Source: Priapulus caudatus (Eukaryota; Priapulida; Priapulimorpha; Priapulimorphida; Priapulidae). From it: a stretch of DNA of 30,663 nucleotides. The stretch is from positions 15,220 through 45,882 of the forward strand of contig NW_014578431.1 in assembly GCF_000485595.1 (NCBI RefSeq). The letters are read 5' to 3'. The notes beneath the pieces were generated by a model. That model worked only from the letters and a program-made list of their open reading frames with translations, was not told the DNA's origin and searched no databases. The position numbers were made by a program, and so were the translations under genes. Position 1 is the stretch's first letter. Every line of letters begins with the position of its first letter. Shown here in pieces: positions 18,980 to 28,286 of the stretch.

Positions 18980-20350
18980 GCCACACGCAAACACACACGC
19001 ACACCCACGCATACGCTCATATACATGCACAGGCACACACACACGCACGTGCACCCACGCATAAGCTCATATACACGCGCACGCACGCATGCGCTTATAT
19101 ACATGCTCAGACACACGCCCACCCATGCATACGCTCATATACACGCACAGGCACACGCGCACACACACATACGCTCATATACGCGCACAGGCACACGCAC
19201 ACCCCCGCATACGCTCATATACACGCACACGCATACGCTCATAAACACTCACAGGCACACGCACACCCATGCATGCATACGCTCATAAACACGCACACGC
19301 ACACACACGCATACGCTCATAAACACTCACAGGCACACGCACACCCATGCACGCATACGCACATATACACGCACACGCACACACACGCATATACGCTCAT
19401 ATACCTGCACAGGCACACGCACACCCATGCATACGCTCATATACACGCACACCCACGCATACGCTCATATACATGCACAGGCACACGCACACGCACACAC
19501 ACGCATACGCTCATATACACGCACACCCACACACACGCTCACATACACGCACAGGTACACGAACACCCACACACACACGCTCATATACACGCACACCGAC
19601 GCATACGCTCCTATACATGCACAGCACACGCACACCAACACACACGCTCATATACACGCACACCCACACACACGCTCATATACACGCACACCCACACACA
19701 CGCTCATATACACGCACACCCACACACACGCTCATATACACGCACACCCACGCATACGCTCATATACACGCACAGGCCCACGCACACGCACGCATACGCT
19801 CATATACACACACACCCACGCATACGGTCATATACAGGCAAACGCACACGCACACCCACGCATACGCTCATATACAGGCAAACGCACACGCACACCCACG
19901 CATACGCTCATATACANNNNNNNNNNCTCATATACAGGCAAACGCACACGCACACCCACGCATACGCTCATATACAGGCAAACGCACACGCACACCCACG
20001 CATACGCTCATATACATGCGCAGGCACACGCACGCGCACACCCACGCATATACGCTCATATACACGCACACCCACGCATATACGCTCATATACACGCACA
20101 CCCACACACACACGCACACCCACGCATACGCTCATATACACGCACAGACACACGCACACCCACACACACGCGCGCGCGGTCACATACACGTACACGTACA
20201 CACACGCACACCTCTAAACACGCACGCGCGCGCACGCACACGCACACGCGACAGCAGCCACACACACACACAGACACGCGCGCACACGGAACAGCAAACG
20301 CACACCCACGCATACGCTCATATACACGCACATGCACACGCACACCCACG
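18980..20350 (+). repeat. Large CA-rich minisatellite, 28- and 40-bp units
   Basis: The core unit is ctcatatacacgcacaccca followed by cgcatacg (28 bp). A longer variant of 40 bp adds aggcaaacgcac-type sequence. Dozens of units fill 1.37 kb with scattered ca and cgca simple repeats. The plus strand of the unit has no stop codons, and unit lengths are 1 modulo 3, so all three frames stay open for hundreds of codons of His/Thr/Ala-rich text. These are not genes. Confidence 0.95.
19917..19926. other. Assembly gap (10 N) inside the minisatellite
   Basis: Ten N lie between two near-identical 40-bp units. This is a scaffold gap of nominal size, so the true array length is unknown. Confidence 0.98.
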
Positions 20351-20624
20351 CACACGTACGAACGTGTCGTTAGCGCAAAACCTGGCGCTGCACCTAATTT
20401 CGCATTCCTAATGTCTCGGTTAACTTTCGTCGCCGTGCTCGATGAAAATCATTGACGATTGAAATGATCGAAATGATCTGTTCGACTGCCAGTTTTTGCT
20501 GCACTCAATATCAAAATATCACACATACGATAGATGTCCCGTAAAACCAACATCGAGATGGGACAAGTAAAAGTCAACAAAGTTGATTGAGGTTATCAAG
20601 GCATCGCGACAGCAGACAGACAGA

Positions 20625-20695
20625 TGGAGATGGAGAGAGGGAGAAACAGAATGAGACAGAAAGAGAGAGAGAGAGAGTGAGAGAGAGAGAGAAAT
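20625..20695 (+). repeat. (GA)n-rich tract
   Basis: Purine-rich gagagaga-type sequence with interruptions. There is no coding significance. Confidence 0.8.
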
Positions 20696-21154
20696 AACGG
20701 GGACTTCGGACTGACGTGAGTGACCAGAGACAGGAATTAGTTGGAGGAGAGATGATGAGAGACGGGTGGCTGCGAGTATGCGGGCTTAGGGAGAGGAAAG
20801 AGTCTGTCGGAGCAGCGGCATCACTAGGGTTGGTGTCACACGGTGCGGTAACTCATGTTGTCACCCCCATGGACCTCCTCCCGTACCAGACCATACAGAA
20901 TCCTTAGTAATGTTTTTTGTACTAATGTTACTCGTAAATCGTAATTCCCGTATATCACTGAATGTAATGGCAATAGTAGTGACATAAACAACTAGCAAAA
21001 TTAAAATTAAAATAGCATACGCACCGCCGTAATGTATTTATATATTGGCGTCACCCCCTCTGATGGTGTCACCCGGTGCGTTCGGCACCCCCGCACCCCC
21101 GGCACTGTGTCGGAGCGAGGGACAGCGAAGGATGATGTTCGTGGTCGCACTCAC
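20696..21154. other. No supported gene on the plus strand; intron 3' of the coiled-coil exon on the minus strand
   Basis: On the minus strand this follows the donor of the 21155-21262 exon and is therefore intronic. The next exon was not recognised. At 20827 and 21064 the similar phrases gtgtcacacggtgcg and gtgtcacccggtgcg hint at a small diverged direct repeat. Confidence 0.3.
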
Positions 21155-21262
21155 CTCTATCGTCGCTATTCTCGCCTCTAGGTACTTAATAACGGAGTCC
21201 TTCCGCGCGCTTTCTCTTCTCAGGTGCTCTATCCTGTCTTCGAATCCCTTGCTGATGTCTTC
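21155..21262 (-). CDS. Coiled-coil exon of an unidentified minus-strand gene
   Basis: On the minus strand the acceptor gtgctttcttggcag and the donor atagag|gtgagtg enclose exactly 108 nt in phase 0-0. The 36 residues (EDISKGFEDRIEHLRRES, then ARKDSVIKYLEARIATIE) are charged, proline-free and show heptad spacing of I/F/I/L and V/I/L/I/I. This is a typical coiled-coil segment. It is phase-compatible with the upstream exon 26328-25902, whose last residues (AKFAFMEKL) would run straight into it. The gene family is not recognised. The internal frame, both splice sites and the coiled-coil character make it much more than a chance frame. Confidence 0.65.
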
Positions 21263-21546
21263 CTGCCAAGAAAGCACGGTCGTGTTATCGGCATGACCGA
21301 GGCAATTGAGTTGTTTATCTTACATGCCGCGGATACAGGACGGGAACTGGTGAGATTACACGGGAAAATAAGAACATAGAGTTCTCTCCTACGTATGCCG
21401 CGTGTCATGGCGCAAGCATTGGCGACATACGAGTTTCTGGGCGCTGTAGAAATTCAGTTGGTTTTATCGGCATCGGTTAACACGATGCATCACCACGAAG
21501 TAATACCGCAGTTATTTGCATAGGATCTGTGCATACATTACGTTAA
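21263..21546. other. Intron of the minus-strand gene, no further feature seen
   Basis: Ordinary sequence between the coiled-coil exon and the Harbinger-like element. Confidence 0.35.
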
Positions 21547-22163
21547 TGCACTAGTCAATTAACACCCCCACCCCCGACCCGCGGGACAGGGCGGGGGAAT
21601 TAACGTTTAGGTAGTGTTAAAGTTAGACATTTCCCCCGGTCCTCGGGGGCAGCTTCATAGTTAAAACCCCACCCCCATGGCCCCGGTGTTTTGGTCGATT
21701 CAGACGATAAACGTAATTCAGATTTTGGCGTAAAACGTTCAAAGCTATAGTATTCTTGGGATGTTCAAACACCAGAAATCCGATGTAAAAATGCTGTTTG
21801 GTGATTGTAGTGTAATGATTTTGATAGTTTATACACTGTATATTGTATTACGGTAACTGGAGTGAATACTATATAGATAGTTTAATTTCTATGACTCATT
21901 CCTACATGTCATTATTAATAGTGTTTTGAATTTACATTAACAACTGTGTGTTTAAGCTGTTTATACTTATTAGGGTGACTGAAGTGAGAATTTTTACTTT
22001 GTCTTTGTATATCATAGTTAAATGTATTAAAGCATACAATATGCAGTCTCAAGGTAATTATTGTGTGAGGGAGGAGGTGAGAGCATCGCAATAAATTAAT
22101 TGTTATGGCGCTAGGCCCGAGGTTATAGCCTAAGAACCAGCTGGGCCAGATTCAAAAAGAGTT

Positions 22164-22187
22164 CGTACGCACAATATCGTGCGTACG
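22164..22187. repeat. Short perfect hairpin inside the Harbinger-like element
   Basis: CGTACGCAC (22164-22172) pairs with GTGCGTACG (22179-22187) across a 6-nt loop. Similar cgtac/gcatac words surround it. Confidence 0.6.
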
Positions 22188-22454
22188 CGCAAACAGGGAT
22201 TTAGGTGGTATTCAAAAAGAATTTTATTTCGCCAAAAACATTCTATTACGTGCATACGGTACTCACAGCTGAGAGCATGCGTAAGCACAAAATCTGAGCA
22301 TGTAAATTGCTACCGAATACCGAATACTAGAGATATACCTGCGTGAAAATATTGCTATAACACTACATGTATTTTATTCCAAATGTACAGGTAAACGTAA
22401 TTATAACAACGTACAATGGTATTTTAAGTTTCTATTTAACTATATAACTCGCAC

Positions 22455-22565
22455 TCATGCACGCACGCACGTAAGCACATGCGGGCACACACACACACCC
22501 CCCACACACACACGCCCGCACTCACACACACGCACGCACGCGCACACACATATATACACACACGA
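22455..22565 (+). repeat. CA-rich simple repeat
   Basis: Blocks of cacgcacgcac, cacacaca and tatatacacacac lie within the Harbinger-like element. Confidence 0.8.
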
Positions 22566-22705
22566 TATCCGCTATCTTGTTTAACGGTTCAGCGTTAAAT
22601 CCCCCGCTATATATGCTCCGCTATTCAAGGTACGCGTTAAATTCCCCGCCCCCCGAGGAATTTACGCTGTGAAATGCGCGTTAAATCCCCCGCATATCCC
22701 CGTTA

Positions 22706-22898
22706 CAGAAGCGTGTACAGGGGGGGGGGGGTCCAGGGGGTCCGGACCCCCCCCCCTGCTCGCTCAGAAAACGCATCTAAAGGGGTCTAATTTCAAAAAA
22801 ATTCTTGGGGAGGGCCCCCCAGACCCCCCCCCTTCGCGTGCTCGCAAGTTTGTGTTACGGTTAGACCCCCCCTGGTACAAATCCTGTACACGCCCCTG
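22706..22898. mobile_element. 193-bp TIR element nested in the right end of the Harbinger-like element
   Basis: The ends read CAGAAGCGTGTACAGG and, reversed and complemented, CAGGGGCGTGTACAGG (14 of 16). Inside are G-runs, C-runs and the small palindrome gggtccggaccc. CGTTA flanks both sides (22701-22705, 22899-22903). That is shorter than the 8 bp usual for hAT, so the class is uncertain. It sits exactly at the inner edge of the host TIR. Confidence 0.6.
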
Positions 22899-22956
22899 CG
22901 TTAATTCCCCCACCCGTCCCGGGGGTCGGGGGTGGGGGTGTCAATTGACTAGTGCA

Positions 22957-23940
22957 TAAGGCTAGAGCGCAAGAACGAATTTATGCGCATTTGACGAATG
23001 TGTTGTTATCGTACGGATGTAATTTTAATGTAAGCAAAGTGGATTGCAATTTTCTTGATTGAACGTTTGGGCAAAAGCAGAGCGGCATTTATATTGACGT
23101 GGACGAGAAGATTCTTTTGCAGGAGAAGCCTATAAGCGGCCATATTTTTCTACGCCGTGAAATCCCGTACGTTTTTACCCTCACATCTCGTAAGTTACTT
23201 ACGACGTATGTATAATAAATGTATGTACAAACCCACGTATGTATAATAAATATAAATATACCTACGTGACTTACTAACTATATAATTAATTGATCACACA
23301 TTTATCATTTAACTTCGCTGTGCTCAATTAATATAAAATAATGAAACTGATACAGGATTCTCTACGTGGATTTAGAAGTTCAGTTGAAGTCGAAATTCAC
23401 ATCCCGGTCTCTAAATAATACTTTATAGGTTTGCTGGGCAGGGGTATATTAGGTAGAAGTTGCTGTAATCGACCTCTCGGCCGTGAACCTAGCGGTACGA
23501 ACTAGTACTTCAGTTATCGATTTCTGGATTCGGTAATGTGGTCTCCAGAGAGGCTCGCCAACTACACTATTAAATGCTACACGATCATACACACGGACAA
23601 TTCACCAGAGAGATATAGAGAGCTCCTTTATGTGGAACTGCACTTGACCTAAAGGCTTATTCCGGCGTCATCTATCAGCGGCAATGGCTAATATTGCGAG
23701 AGAACGAACGCCAGACTATAATACGTGTATAAACTATTATTTTTGTCTGTGCAGAATGGAATGATTGTGTCGTATGCATGGTAATTCTCTGCGTGCATAT
23801 TCTATAAAATCTACAATCGTCTAGGCTTATGCTGACCCTCGGGCATCTTCTGTGTGTATTCTATTTCTCCCGTTTATCGTCATTATTTTCACTCTTTATC
23901 ACCGCTCGACGATTTCTGTTATTATTATTATTTCCAAAGT
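22957..23940. other. Intron of the minus-strand gene, no further feature seen
   Basis: AT-rich non-coding sequence. I found no minus-strand exon with matching splice signals. Confidence 0.35.
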
Positions 23941-23944
23941 GGAT

Positions 23945-24590
23945 CACGACATTAGCCGGTGGCTTCTGGGTTGACCGTGTCCCAACCTGGGACATAGGGA
24001 TTCAATCCAGAATTTTTCGCAGAGAGTGTGCTGACTGTTTCCAAGTAGAATGCGATGTTTTCTGTCACCATTTACTGGGCAGTAGTGTTGGCCAGGAAGT
24101 TCCTTAAGGTTCTTCTCAACGGAAAACGGATGAAGGAGAAAGCACGATATAGATAAAAGATAAAAAACATTCTTAGAGAGCCAAGGCTCCGAACCACCAC
24201 TGTACAATTCCGTCTTAGTATTCCACATCCTCCTAATTTCGATCTCCAGATCTTTGTACTTGGTGAGTGTCTACGTGGTGTCTCTTTCTTTCACCATGAT
24301 GTTAGAATCATCTGGTACGGCTACGTCAATCAACAGGCATCGTTTTTCTTTCCTGTTGTGGAGCACTATATCAGGGCGGTTTGCAGGTATCGTGCGATCT
24401 GTCTGCACCGCAATATCCCACATTATGGTAGTATCTCCGATGTTGGTAACTGGTCTCGGAGTATGTTCATACCACTTGTCAGGTACTTGCTCACCAAATT
24501 CACTGCAGATTGACCAGTGCAGATAGCTGGCTACCTTGTTATGGCGATTTATGTACTCGGTTGGGGCCAGCACTGTGCATCCGGAGATTA
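23945..24590 (-). pseudogene. Fragment of a non-LTR retrotransposon ORF2 C-terminus
   Basis: On the minus strand, 24573-24271 encodes TEYINRHNKVASYLHW, DKWYEHTPRPVT, and WDIAVQTDRTIPANRPDIV followed by CLLIDVAVPDDSN. This is the well-known C-terminal region downstream of reverse transcriptase in many invertebrate LINE-type elements. After a frame break it continues with MWNTKTELY, then NLKELPG and LLGNSQHTL (24228-23990), again matching that region. It is truncated on both sides and frameshifted. It lies in the same orientation as the host gene. Confidence 0.75.
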
Positions 24591-25220
24591 TTATTTTATT
24601 TTTTATTTTATTTTTTTTTAGTAAAGAGATAGTTTTTTAGTAAAGAGATAAAGAACCCATCTATATAACGTCATGTAGACAGATTTGTGTTCGTCGAAAG
24701 CATTTTGATCTTTATAAATTTTGTTTAGTTATGCTCCTAAACTATTGCCACTGCTCATGAATAATCCGTGGTAGGTTACAGTTCGTAATATAGATTTATA
24801 TTTGAATAGTTAACAGATGGTATCTCATCTACTTCGCTTAGTTACTGCACTATATCAGTAATACACTATATAGAAACTTATCTACTAAACCTATACTCTA
24901 TAGCTAAAACATCCCTAGTCTAAGTAAAATCACTATTTACATAATTAGTTAACAATTAAGCTGGAAATGTCTAAAGCATAGGCGAAATTTTCCCGCCATT
25001 TTCAACTTCGTTGTTTACAGTCGCGGAGTCTGAGTCACAGTTTAATGTTTACACTTGTAACTTAAGCATCACAGGTGAAACAGTGAGATTAACTATTTAG
25101 CCATTGAATCATCAGGGTCGACTACTATCGTATAACAAACAAACACCGTAAAAAAAAATCTACTATAAATTCACTATATATAATAAAAAATAAAAATAAA
25201 AAATAATTTTTTTTTTAGCG
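24586..25220. other. AT-rich segment bounded by inverted T-rich and A-rich tracts
   Basis: A (T)nA tract at 24586-24620 and an A-rich then T-rich tract at 25185-25220 bracket about 560 bp of AT-rich sequence. The word tttttagtaaagagata is repeated at 24615-24650. They could be the ends of an inserted element that cut the adjacent LINE fragment, but no target duplication was identified. Confidence 0.25.
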
Positions 25221-25596
25221 GTACGCCAGAGAGCACAGTGTGAGTGTTGTAACTTCCCTGTACAAACTAACACAGCTATCTATCTCGTCTTTGAGTGTTA
25301 CCGGGGCGGCTGCCGGGACGAAGATTAACAGATATAGTATTCTGTGTACTGTGTTGTCTGACTGCACTTGCACGGCTGCTACCGAATGTAATTTATGACA
25401 ATTATATTCTAGCCACCAGAAGACATAAACATATATATACTTATATATAATATTATATTATAACATTTCACAGCATTGAACATTGCGCACAAGTATTGAA
25501 GTATCCGGATAAGTCTTCGTAAATTATTTCAACATTATAATGTTGCACGGACATGAGTCTTCTAAAGAAAATCACTCCTGAAAAGTTCTTAAGAAA

Positions 25597-25690
25597 CAAC
25601 CGACAGCACAACCGACAGCACAACCGACAGCACAACCGACAGCACAACCGACAGCACAACCGACAGCACAACCGACAGCACAACCGACAG
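25597..25690 (+). repeat. 12-bp minisatellite (caaccgacagca), about 7.8 perfect copies
   Basis: Seven full units plus ten bases with no visible variation, indicating recent expansion. Because 12 is divisible by 3 every frame stays open (NRQH on plus; CCRL or SVVL on minus), which makes spurious frames. It lies about 210 nt inside the intron after the donor at 25901 (minus strand). Confidence 0.95.
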
Positions 25691-25901
25691 GCTACGAACG
25701 GAAGCCATGAATACGTTCACATCGTCTCTCCTGCCCCCTCCTGCCCGCACTGACTGAAAACCCTCTCCCGCTCTCCCTCCGCCACTGCTCACCGTATGGA
25801 TGAGTGCACGTCCGTGTACGCGCGCAAGTGATGAAACTCGCGCCCGCTGAAACACCTTCTGAATAACAGCGAGTTATCGGCGGCTCTGCTGCGACACTTA
25901 C

Positions 25902-26328
25902 CAACTTCTCCATGAAAGCGAATTTCGCCGTGAGGAAGATCTCGCTAGCGATGGCTTCACTGTTGAACACGCTCCGCCGCGCCGCAGCATCCCCGCTGCT
26001 GCTGCTGCTGCCGTCGTTGTCGGCGAGTCTTGTCGTCCGCTCGTACGGCGACGTCGCGCGCTGCACGCGAGCGCCACTCAACGGCGTCAGCGACGTCAGC
26101 GTCAGTTCGTGCGTCCCTCTTTTGCGTCGCGGAGAGCCGACGCTGGGCGGCGTCGTGACGGAGTCGGGCCGACGGTCGCCGACGCTGACGCTGGCGATCT
26201 TTGCGCGACTGGGTTTGCTCGTGGCGGAGCGGACGCCGTCGCTAGACGGTCGGTCATCGTCATCGTCGTCGTCATCATCGTCGGTCGTCTCTCCGTCCGT
26301 GTGACTCATTGGCACGCCGTCGGAGTCA
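25902..26328 (-). CDS. Ser/Asp-rich exon of the unidentified minus-strand gene
   Basis: On the minus strand a perfect acceptor (cccttctgtgttcgcag) starts the exon and gaagttg|gtaagtg ends it: 427 nt, entering with one base of a split Ser codon and leaving in phase 0. The 142 codons begin DSDGVPMSHTDGETT, followed by a run of ten Asp encoded by GAC/GAT repeats. A long disordered Ser/Thr/Pro region follows with basic and proline-directed sites (TTPPSVGSPRRKRG), then a five-Ser run. The exon ends in an ordered, likely helical segment, VFNSEAIASEIFLTAKFAF-MEKL. That segment would continue directly into the coiled coil of 21262-21155 if the two are neighbours. The family is not recognised. It is probably a cytoplasmic scaffold-type protein, by composition only. 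Confidence 0.65.
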
Positions 26329-26339
26329 CTGCGAACACA

Positions 26340-26576
26340 GAAGGGAGGACATAACGAGAGACCGAGAGCAAGTGAATGTGAGAGAGAGTGGGGGAGGGAG
26401 AAAAGAAGAGAGAGTGCGAGAGAGAGTGGAGGAGGGACAAAGAAAGAGAGTGTGCGAGAGAGAGTGGAGGAGGGACAAAGGAAGAGAGAGTGGAGGAGGA
26501 AGAAAGGAAGAGAGAGTGTGAGAGAGAGTGGAGGAGGGAGAAAGGAAGAGAGAGTGTGAGAGGGAGTGGAGAAGGG
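26340..26576 (+). repeat. Purine minisatellite (~38-40-bp units)
   Basis: The phrase gtggagg recurs at 26426, 26464, 26490 and 26529 (spacings 38, 26 and 39), and a variant gtggaga follows at 26569 (spacing 40), within gaga- and aggaggga-rich sequence. On the minus strand this is a ~200-nt pyrimidine tract placed directly upstream of the acceptor of the 26328-25902 exon. Long frames in either direction are composition artefacts. Confidence 0.85.
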
Positions 26577-26578
26577 AC

Positions 26579-27400
26579 AATCAACATTATAATGCAATCA
26601 GCTTCTATTGTAAAGCATGTCAACCAGTTGTCAAACAATGTATTGATAAGAGGTCCAATAGCAGTAGCAAAGATGACACCCAGAGACCGGACATAACAAC
26701 TTGTCTGGAGAAGAAATTAATGGGCATTGTGGCCAGTGTTGAAGAAAAGGTAAATGAACTAATGTCATTCAAAGATAAACTCACACAGGAGAATGATAAA
26801 GTCACTAAGACTTATGCCAGCATTGTAAAAAATTTAAGCGAGACTAAAAATCCAGTGGCAGCAACCCCCGCGCCAACAAATGATAGACAAAATCCAATAA
26901 ACATCATCGATGAGTACAATGACAGGGAACGGAGAAAGAATAACCTAATAGTCACTGGCATTGAGGAGAGTAAAAGTTTGGATCCAAACATGAGGAAGGA
27001 AGATGACAATAAGGTTATCAAGAAAATCATGGAAACACTAAAAGTGAACGATGTAGTAATTACCAAAACCATTCGACTGGGGGCTAAAAAAGACCCGGGT
27101 GACAAACCCAGACTCTTACTGGTAGCACTGGATGATAACAAGAAGAAGAGAGTTATACTATCACATGCCAAGGAACTAAGGGAACTAGAAGAATGGAACA
27201 CTGTTTACATATCGCCAGACCTCACAAGGAAAGAACAGGAGGAAGGCAAAAAGCTCAGAGAACAATTAAGACTGCTAAGAGAACAGGGCCATAATGACTA
27301 CATAATTAGAAGGGGTATGATTGTCAAGGACCCTAAGAAGGCAGTAGAAAATACTACCAGGAAGCCTATAGCACAAGCTAAGGAGGTTGGGTCCAAATGA
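26579..27400 (+). pseudogene. CR1-like ORF1, 5'-truncated
   Basis: The open frame from the junction to TGA at 27398-27400 encodes about 273 residues. It begins with a remnant FYCKAC, probably the end of a PHD/zinc-finger-like domain. A coiled-coil-like stretch (EKKLMGIVASVEEKVNEL) follows, and then an RRM-like segment starting RERRKNNLIVTGIEES. The C-terminus is basic. The family role is RNA binding and RNP assembly. The upstream part of the frame in the purine repeat is not part of the protein. No internal stop was seen, so only the 5' end is damaged. Confidence 0.7.
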
Positions 27401-27494
27401 AGGACCCAACCAACCCAAATGACTAGCAGGTCAGGAAAATAAACATAAAGACCACAATAACCCTGCAGGAGCTCACCCGAATCTGAACAGCGAC

Positions 27495-28286
27495 ATGCAG
27501 AGACGGCGAGATGTAAATAGTGTAAATTTGTTGGAGATTATGTTCGCAAATGTAGATACGCTAACACAAGAGAAGCTACAAGAACTTAGAATTAGAATAA
27601 ACAACAGGAATCCATCTATAGTAGTAGTCCAACAAGTTAAACCGAAGTATTTCACAAGAAACATTCACTTATCCGAGTTCAATATGGAGTACCACTCGAT
27701 ATAGGTAAGGGATCACCAGGCAGGGGAATAATCATGTATGTTAAGAACACCTTGAAGTACACACCCTGTGAATTAAATCATGACTTTGACTAGGGGATTT
27801 TCTGTGAACTGCAACTGGCTGCCAAAGATAAACTTTTAATTGGGGGTTATACAGAAGCCCAAACTGCACAGAGGGCAATTTCAGGGAAATGTGTAGCATA
27901 TTCAGGGAGGTGTGTGCAATAGGATACACTCATGTAATCCTCCTAGGTGATCTGAATATGTCAGAAATAAATTGGGACAGCGGAACAGTATCCGGTGGTA
28001 CAGACAGTATAAACTACCAGTTTTTAGAAACAGTGCGAGATTGTTATCTGTACCAACACATACTGGAGCCTACTAGGGGTAGAGGAACAGATAAACCTAG
28101 TACACTAGACCTTATATTTTCCAGTGAGGAAGGCATGGTGAGTGATATTGCTATTGAAGCCCCTTAAGGTAAAAGTGATCATTCGCTGATATGTTTCCGT
28201 TTTAATGCATATATAATAGAGAAGCCCAGAGTTAAGTTAAGATACATGTATGACAAGGCAGACTATGAAAAGTTACGAGATATGTC
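27495..28286 (+). pseudogene. CR1-like ORF2 endonuclease region, broken
   Basis: Recognisable pieces of the APE-type endonuclease occur in order: IMFANVDTL, VVVQQVKPK, GDLNMSEINWD, STLDLIF, GKSDHSL. The segment is interrupted by stops and frame changes near 27702, 27791 and 28165, and before 28287. In the second motif a Gln stands where the family has its catalytic Glu (usually EVKPK). This is a second, independent reason for inactivity. Confidence 0.75.

Larger units (their letters stand above)
21547..22956. mobile_element. Harbinger-like non-autonomous element, ~58-bp TIRs, TAA target duplication
   Basis: The left terminus 21547-21605 (tgcactagtcaattaacacc...) and the right terminus 22899-22956 are inverted copies over ~58 bp with about five differences. 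Each contains the C/G runs acccccacccccgaccc. The trinucleotide TAA flanks both sides (21544-21546, 22957-22959), matching the TWA duplication of PIF/Harbinger transposons. Internal copies of gcgttaaatcccc at 22592, 22634 and 22678 repeat the TIR's inner edge. No transposase frame is visible. The element lies in an intron of the minus-strand coiled-coil gene. Confidence 0.7.

Noticed and set aside
18955-20455. Three overlapping plus-strand open frames of about 340-420 codons rich in His, Thr and Ala
   Set aside because: They are the same CA-rich minisatellite read in three frames and cross an N gap. The unit simply lacks stop codons.
25597-25690. Possible CRISPR-like array
   Set aside because: Units are contiguous 12-mers with no spacers, in a eukaryotic context.
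25692-26638. Long minus-strand frames with repeated LSLSLPHSL-type text upstream of the Asp-rich exon
   Set aside because: The text is a translation of the pyrimidine minisatellite. A clear acceptor at 26329 shows that coding begins only after it.
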